A stretch of DNA of 8,256 nucleotides. Source: Comamonadaceae bacterium. GTDB taxonomy: Bacteria; Pseudomonadota; Gammaproteobacteria; Burkholderiales; Burkholderiaceae_C. Location of the stretch: NCBI GenBank assembly GCA_947458305.1, contig CANGZO010000099.1, positions 1 through 8,256 of the forward strand. Reading direction: 5' to 3'. The translations under genes and the position numbers were made by a program. Shown here piece by piece: positions 5,450 to 8,256 of the stretch. The stretch's first letter is position 1, and each line of letters opens with the position of its first letter. The notes under the pieces were generated by a model. It was not told the DNA's origin. It ran no database searches and was given only the letters and a program-made list of their open reading frames with translations.

Positions 5450-5746
5450 TCACTCCTTGAACAAACGGGCCAACTGAACAGACGCGGCAATGTCAACCGC
5501 TTGAGTGGACTTGTCGCCACCGCCAAGCATCACAATCAACACAGAACCTTGCTGGATGTAGTACATGCGCCAACCTGGTCCAAAAAATTCGCGCATTTCC
5601 CAGACCCCCTCACCCACAGGCTTCACGTCACCCAGGTTTCCGAGTTGCGCTTTACGCAGCCTCATTCCAAGGCGCTTGCGGGTCAGACTGTCCTTGAGTC
5701 CATCCAGCCAAGCATCAAAGTCTTTTGTGGTCTCTACTTGGTACAT
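5450..5746 (-). CDS. HigB-like RelE/ParE-family toxin (addiction module killer protein)
   Basis: The 98-residue product has the diagnostic blocks of the addiction-module killer family: 'DFDAWLDGLKD' (9-19), 'RLRKAQLGNLGDVKPVGEGV' (29-48), 'WEMREFFGPGWRMYYI' (49-64) and 'IVMLGGGDKSTQAVDI' (71-86). Family members are RelE/ParE-fold; many act as ribosome-dependent RNases, but the target is not visible here. It is toxin-first with the antitoxin 3 bp downstream. ATG 5746 is chosen because it starts the conserved domain ('MYQVETTKDF') and lies directly after the -10; a start at 5773 would place the palindromic operator inside the gene. There is no Shine-Dalgarno before 5746. It is a different subfamily from the toxin at 1206-1517, so the two modules are not a recent duplication. 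Confidence 0.9.
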   Translation of the reverse strand: MYQVETTKDFDAWLDGLKDSLTRKRLGMRLRKAQLGNLGDVKPVGEGVWEMREFFGPGWRMYYIQQGSVLIVMLGGGDKSTQAVDIAASVQLARLFKE

Positions 5747-5752
5747 GCTTGA

Positions 5753-5780
5753 ATTGTATTCGTTCGAATACAAATATCAA
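5753..5780 (-). promoter_or_regulatory. Promoter and palindromic operator of the HigBA-like module
   Basis: On the minus strand TTGATA (5780-5775) and TACAAT (5758-5753) are spaced 16 bp and form a good sigma-70-type promoter. Between and over them lies a perfect inverted repeat, TTGTATTCGTTCGAATACAA (5754-5773), with two 9-bp arms and a TT centre. It is a likely autoregulatory operator for the HigA-like antitoxin. The -10 ends 6 nt before the toxin ATG, so the transcript should have essentially no leader. Confidence 0.75.
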
Positions 5781-5826
5781 TCCCTATCGGGGGACAACAA
5801 AGCAATAGGTTTGGCGAGGACTCCAT

Positions 5827-5847
5827 GTCGGGGCTGAAGCCTCCGAC
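5827..5847. repeat. REP-like hairpin (GTCGG...CCGAC type)
   Basis: GTCGG-GGCT (5827-5835) pairs with AGCC-T-CCGAC (5838-5847), with one bulged T. Read on the minus strand it resembles the 'GTAGGTCGG...GGCTTCAGCC' class of extragenic palindromes known from gammaproteobacteria and betaproteobacteria. It lies next to the REP pair below, in the non-coding gap 5781-5971. Confidence 0.6.
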
Positions 5848-5854
5848 CTACTGC

Positions 5855-5930
5855 TGTAGGAGCCCACCCCTGTGGGCGATTTCACGCATACCGCCTAGGC
5901 TGACCATCGCCCACGGGGTGAGCTCCCACA
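5855..5930. repeat. Inverted pair of REP-like elements (REPIN/BIME-type)
   Basis: A 26-nt unit at 5855-5880 begins TGTAGGAGCCCACCCC and ends GTGGGCGAT. A second unit at 5906-5930, read on the minus strand, begins TGTGGGAGCTCACCCC and ends GTGGGCGAT. They differ at only a few positions and point towards each other across a 25-bp spacer. The first contains a hairpin GCCCAC-CCCT-GTGGGC (5862-5877). The shape is that of REPINs, which are mobilised by RAYT transposases and sit between genes; none is encoded here. The pair lies 41 bp past the end of the hydratase-family gene. Confidence 0.75.
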
Positions 5931-5971
5931 AAATTCCATCTCTTGCCTGTTGCTCAAGACTTCATAGCATC

Positions 5972-6787
5972 TCAACAAGTATGGGCGCTGAGGCTACCCA
6001 GCGGCGCAGAAAACTCGGCGCGCCAGCTTTCACCTGCTTGTAGCGGCCAAGCGTCGGTCCAGGTGCCGGTGGTGATCACGTCGCCCGCTTGCAGGTCGAC
6101 CGCGCCGGGGCATTGCCGCAGTTCTTTCAAAAAGTGGTGCAAGGCATTCAGCGGGCTGTCGAGTACATTGGTGCCGCTGCCCTGCTCCACCGCCTGGCCG
6201 TTTTTGAAGAGCGTGACGCGGGCCTGCGCCAGCAAGGTGTGCAGGGCCTGCGCATCGGCGGCCAGTTGCTGAACGGGAAGGCGCTGGCCCACCAGCAGGC
6301 GGGCGTGCAAGCCGCTGTCGGCCATGGTGTCGGTGGCGGTGAACTTCCAGTCCAGGCAGTGCGACTGCACGACTTCAAAACCGGGGGCCAGCCAGTCGAT
6401 GGCCTCAAACAATTGCTGCAGGCTGGCGTTGACTGGGGGCGTGGCCTTCATGCCGAAGACAATTTCAGGCTCCAGCCGGGGCTGGCAGGTGTGGGCGAGG
6501 TCGATGCTGCCCTCGGCCGTCCCTGCTGCGACGGGCTCGGCAAAGCTGAGGCCTGTGTCCCAGACCGTGCCCCACATGGGGCCAAACACCTCGTAGCGCT
6601 GCCACAGCGTGCGGTTGGTGAAGCCAATTTTGTAGCCCTTGGGCACTTCGCCGCGCTGCTGGCGCAACTGACGCACAGCCAGGGCTTGTTGGTAGGCCGC
6701 TGCGATGTCGGGTCCACCCACCACACCGGGGGCCTGGCCCCACAAACGAGCTTGGTCGTGGTGCTGCAAGAGTTGTTCGGGGGTCAT
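5972..6787 (-). CDS. 2-keto-4-pentenoate hydratase / fumarylacetoacetate hydrolase-superfamily enzyme
   Basis: The 271-residue protein follows the MhpD-like hydratase pattern: 'GYKIGFTNRTLWQRYEV' (51-67), 'RLEPEIVFG' (104-112), 'APGFEVVQS' (134-142), and a C-terminal 'VITTGTWTDAWPLQAGE' (237-253). E106, E108 and E138 sit where this family holds its divalent metal ion. Such enzymes add water to 2-hydroxy-dienoates in meta-cleavage of aromatic compounds, or act as related decarboxylases or isomerases. The true substrate cannot be read from sequence. The start at 6787 has AGGAG about 7 nt before it; an upstream in-frame start at 6835 is unneeded. It follows the MBL-fold gene by 60 bp on the same strand, so one transcript is likely. 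No ring-cleavage dioxygenase, aldolase or dehydrogenase of a complete meta-pathway is in the window. Confidence 0.9.
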   Translation of the reverse strand: MTPEQLLQHHDQARLWGQAPGVVGGPDIAAAYQQALAVRQLRQQRGEVPKGYKIGFTNRTLWQRYEVFGPMWGTVWDTGLSFAEPVAAGTAEGSIDLAHTCQPRLEPEIVFGMKATPPVNASLQQLFEAIDWLAPGFEVVQSHCLDWKFTATDTMADSGLHARLLVGQRLPVQQLAADAQALHTLLAQARVTLFKNGQAVEQGSGTNVLDSPLNALHHFLKELRQCPGAVDLQAGDVITTGTWTDAWPLQAGESWRAEFSAPLGSLSAHTC

Positions 6788-6847
6788 GTGCGGTCTCCTG
6801 TTCGGTTGCGGGGTGATGGCGATACAAAAAATCAAAGCGCAAAAAAA

Positions 6848-7741
6848 TCAAACCGCCACAAAGCGGCCATCGTCCAGCGTCTGGATTTGCCCCATTGCCT
6901 GCAACTCGGCCAGGTGCATGGCGATGGTTTGGCGCTCGGCGCAGGGCACAAAGGGCACGTCGTAGCCTTGGGGGTACAGCAGGCGGCGGTCAACCAGCTC
7001 GTCCAGGTTGTGCGGAGTTTGCAAATAGCCCAGCAGTTGCGCGCTGCGCTCGTCGATCTTGCTGGCAAAGCGGGCCAGGTCGGCCAAAAACTGCGCTCGG
7101 TCGGTGATGACCGCCTTGTGGTGCGAGGTGGCCCAGATGCGGGCGTCCAGCTCGGCCACTTTTTTCAGGGTTTGCCGAAAGTCGCTCAGACTGGAGGTGG
7201 CGTCGCCGTAATACGGGCCAAAGCCGCTCAGGTCGATGTCGCCAATGAAGGCCAGGCCTTCGCTTTCGACCACCAGAGCGCAGTGGCCTGCGGTGTGGCC
7301 CGGCAGGTGGTGCGCCCGCACGCGCACGCCGCCGCCCAAGTCCCACAGCGCGCCGTCGCTGTAGCCGGTGGCGTCGGGCCGGGGTTGGTAATGGAAGTCT
7401 TTTTGCACGATGGCCAGCATCGCATCCAGCACATCGGCGGGATAGCCATAGTGCTGGCACATGCCGTCCCACGATTGGGCAGCGGCCAAGTCGGCCTCGT
7501 GCACCTGCACAGGGGCGTGCGGCAGGCGGTGCAGCCCGGCCATGTGGTCTTCATGCACATGGCCCAGGATGACCAGGTCCACCGTGTCGAGCTCGGGGCC
7601 GATGCGGTTGGCCACCTCGGGCGTGTCAAAGGCCACCCGCATGTCGGCCCCCTGCACGATCAGCTGGTTGCCGTCGGGGTATTTGCCCGACTTTTCACCC
7701 AGGTGCACTCGCACCGCTCCGAAATTCAAAACCGAGGCCAT
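6848..7741 (-). CDS. MBL-fold metallo-hydrolase
   Basis: The 297-residue protein has the complete metallo-beta-lactamase fold signature. H-x-H-x-D-H appears as 'GHVHEDHMAG' (60-69). H149 is in 'LPGHTAGH' (146-153), D168 in 'FIGDIDLSG' (165-173), and a late His is in 'TSHHK' (205-209). It therefore binds two metal ions and hydrolyses an ester, thioester, lactone or phosphate bond of unknown identity. The C-terminal part (about 215-297) is helical and ends in a winged-helix-like segment, as in the larger glyoxalase II/LACTB2-like hydrolases. ATG 7741 has AAGGAG with 8 nt spacing; a longer start at 7771 is rejected. It is the first gene of a likely two-gene operon with the hydratase-family enzyme and is divergent from the transglutaminase-like gene. 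Confidence 0.9.
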   Translation of the reverse strand: MASVLNFGAVRVHLGEKSGKYPDGNQLIVQGADMRVAFDTPEVANRIGPELDTVDLVILGHVHEDHMAGLHRLPHAPVQVHEADLAAAQSWDGMCQHYGYPADVLDAMLAIVQKDFHYQPRPDATGYSDGALWDLGGGVRVRAHHLPGHTAGHCALVVESEGLAFIGDIDLSGFGPYYGDATSSLSDFRQTLKKVAELDARIWATSHHKAVITDRAQFLADLARFASKIDERSAQLLGYLQTPHNLDELVDRRLLYPQGYDVPFVPCAERQTIAMHLAELQAMGQIQTLDDGRFVAV

Positions 7742-7795
7742 GCCCGTGTCTCCTTGTGTTGCGCTTTCCAAGCTCCGTCAAAGCACCATCAAGAC

Positions 7796-7826
7796 ACTAT
7801 AGCCAGCGTGACACCCCAGCGCTGGC
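7796..7826. promoter_or_regulatory. Divergent promoter region with GCCAGCG / CGCTGGC palindrome
   Basis: In the 106-bp gap between the MBL gene and the transglutaminase-like gene, TATAGT on the minus strand (7801-7796) is a possible -10 for the MBL operon, without a good -35. Beside it GCCAGCG (7802-7808) is inverted as CGCTGGC (7820-7826), and CCAGCGCTGG (7816-7825) is a perfect 10-bp palindrome. This could be a regulator site acting on one or both genes. No promoter was recognised for the + strand gene. Confidence 0.35.
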
Positions 7827-7847
7827 ACGCAGGCTACAGTGATCCAC

Positions 7848-8256
7848 ATGAACGACCTGCCCTCCCCCGCCACGCTGGCCGCCACGGCCTTGATCGACAG
7901 CGACCACCCGGACGTGATCGCCCTGGCACGCCAACACGCGCAAGGCGCCAACGACCGCGAGCGCGCCGTGTCGCTGTACCTGGCGGTGCGCGACCAGTTT
8001 CGCTATGACCCTTACCGCATCGAGCTGTCCACCGAGGGCATGCGGGCCAGCTCGGTGATTGCCCAGGGCTCGGGCTGGTGCGTGCCCAAGGCGGCGCTGA
8101 TGGCCGCAGCCTGCCGTGCCGCAGGCCTGCATGCCCGGCTGGGATATGCCGATGTGCGCAACCACCTGAGCACCGAGCGCTTGCGCCAAACCATGCAGAC
8201 CGATGTGTTCATCTGGCACGGCTATGCCGACATTTGGCTGGAAGGCCAATGGGTCA
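7848..8256 (+). CDS. Transglutaminase-like cysteine peptidase-family protein (partial, runs off window)
   Basis: The first 136 residues are present; the frame is open to the window edge. The pattern is that of the transglutaminase-like superfamily: an N-terminal helical part with 'RERAVSLYLAVRDQFRYDPY' (37-56), the nucleophile C78 in 'GSGWCVPKAALMAAACRAAG' (74-93), and the His segment 'WHGYADIWLEGQWV' (123-136) with H124 as catalytic His. The third residue, Asp, is expected beyond position 8256. 'GxGxCxxKAxLxxAxxRAAG' is typical of bacterial members, which are usually uncharacterised peptidases or amide hydrolases. The ATG at 7848 is the first in frame upstream of the domain; the ribosome binding site is weak (AGG at 7831-7833). 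No signal peptide is visible, so it is probably cytoplasmic. It is divergent from the MBL-fold gene. Confidence 0.85.
   Translation, partial: MNDLPSPATLAATALIDSDHPDVIALARQHAQGANDRERAVSLYLAVRDQFRYDPYRIELSTEGMRASSVIAQGSGWCVPKAALMAAACRAAGLHARLGYADVRNHLSTERLRQTMQTDVFIWHGYADIWLEGQWV

Noticed and set aside
6089..8008. A 639-codon + strand open frame opposite the hydratase and MBL genes
   Set aside because: It is antisense to two well-supported genes, has low-complexity Gly/Val/Gln/His-rich composition and no recognisable domain. Such frames arise from GC-rich third positions on the other strand.

Overview
The window is GC-rich chromosomal DNA with no rRNA, tRNA, CRISPR array or insertion sequence. 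Protein families, codon bias towards G/C in third positions and long antisense open frames fit a betaproteobacterium of the Burkholderiales, most likely Comamonadaceae-like (Limnohabitans, Rhodoferax or Hydrogenophaga relatives). That assignment is an inference from general resemblance, not from a marker gene.

Layout. Positions 95-2956 are on the + strand: a TerB-like/DUF697-like fusion protein, a toxin-first type II toxin-antitoxin pair (RelE/HigB-like toxin with a BrnA-like antitoxin), an exported SOUL-family haem-binding-like protein, and a small HNH nuclease-like protein. The HNH gene meets, tail to tail with 6 bp between, a minus-strand group transcribed leftward from about 5000: umuD-like (4977-4510), cho (4498-3623) and a pyridoxamine-phosphate-oxidase-family flavoprotein (3538-2963). 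This group is headed by a perfect CTGT-N8-ACAG LexA box at 4985-5004, so it looks like an SOS (DNA damage) operon in which umuD is followed by the nucleotide-excision nuclease cho instead of umuC.

On the other side of the LexA box, + strand, a -10-like TATACT is followed about 80 bp later by a strong intrinsic terminator (5054-5087) with no annotated gene between. This is a candidate short SOS-linked RNA. Next, on the minus strand, comes a second toxin-antitoxin module, HigBA-like (5746-5156), with a perfect 20-bp palindrome in its promoter. A cluster of REP-like hairpins, including an inverted REPIN-type pair, fills 5827-5930. Then come two minus-strand metabolic genes, probably one operon: an MBL-fold hydrolase (7741-6848) and a 2-keto-4-pentenoate-hydratase-family enzyme (6787-5972). 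A divergent transglutaminase-like gene starts at 7848 and runs off the right edge.

The main points for a second look are the umuD-cho SOS operon without umuC, the candidate RNA sharing its LexA box, the RelE toxin paired with a BrnA-type antitoxin, the TACAAT-N6-ATG (apparently leaderless) start of both toxin genes, and the REP cluster.
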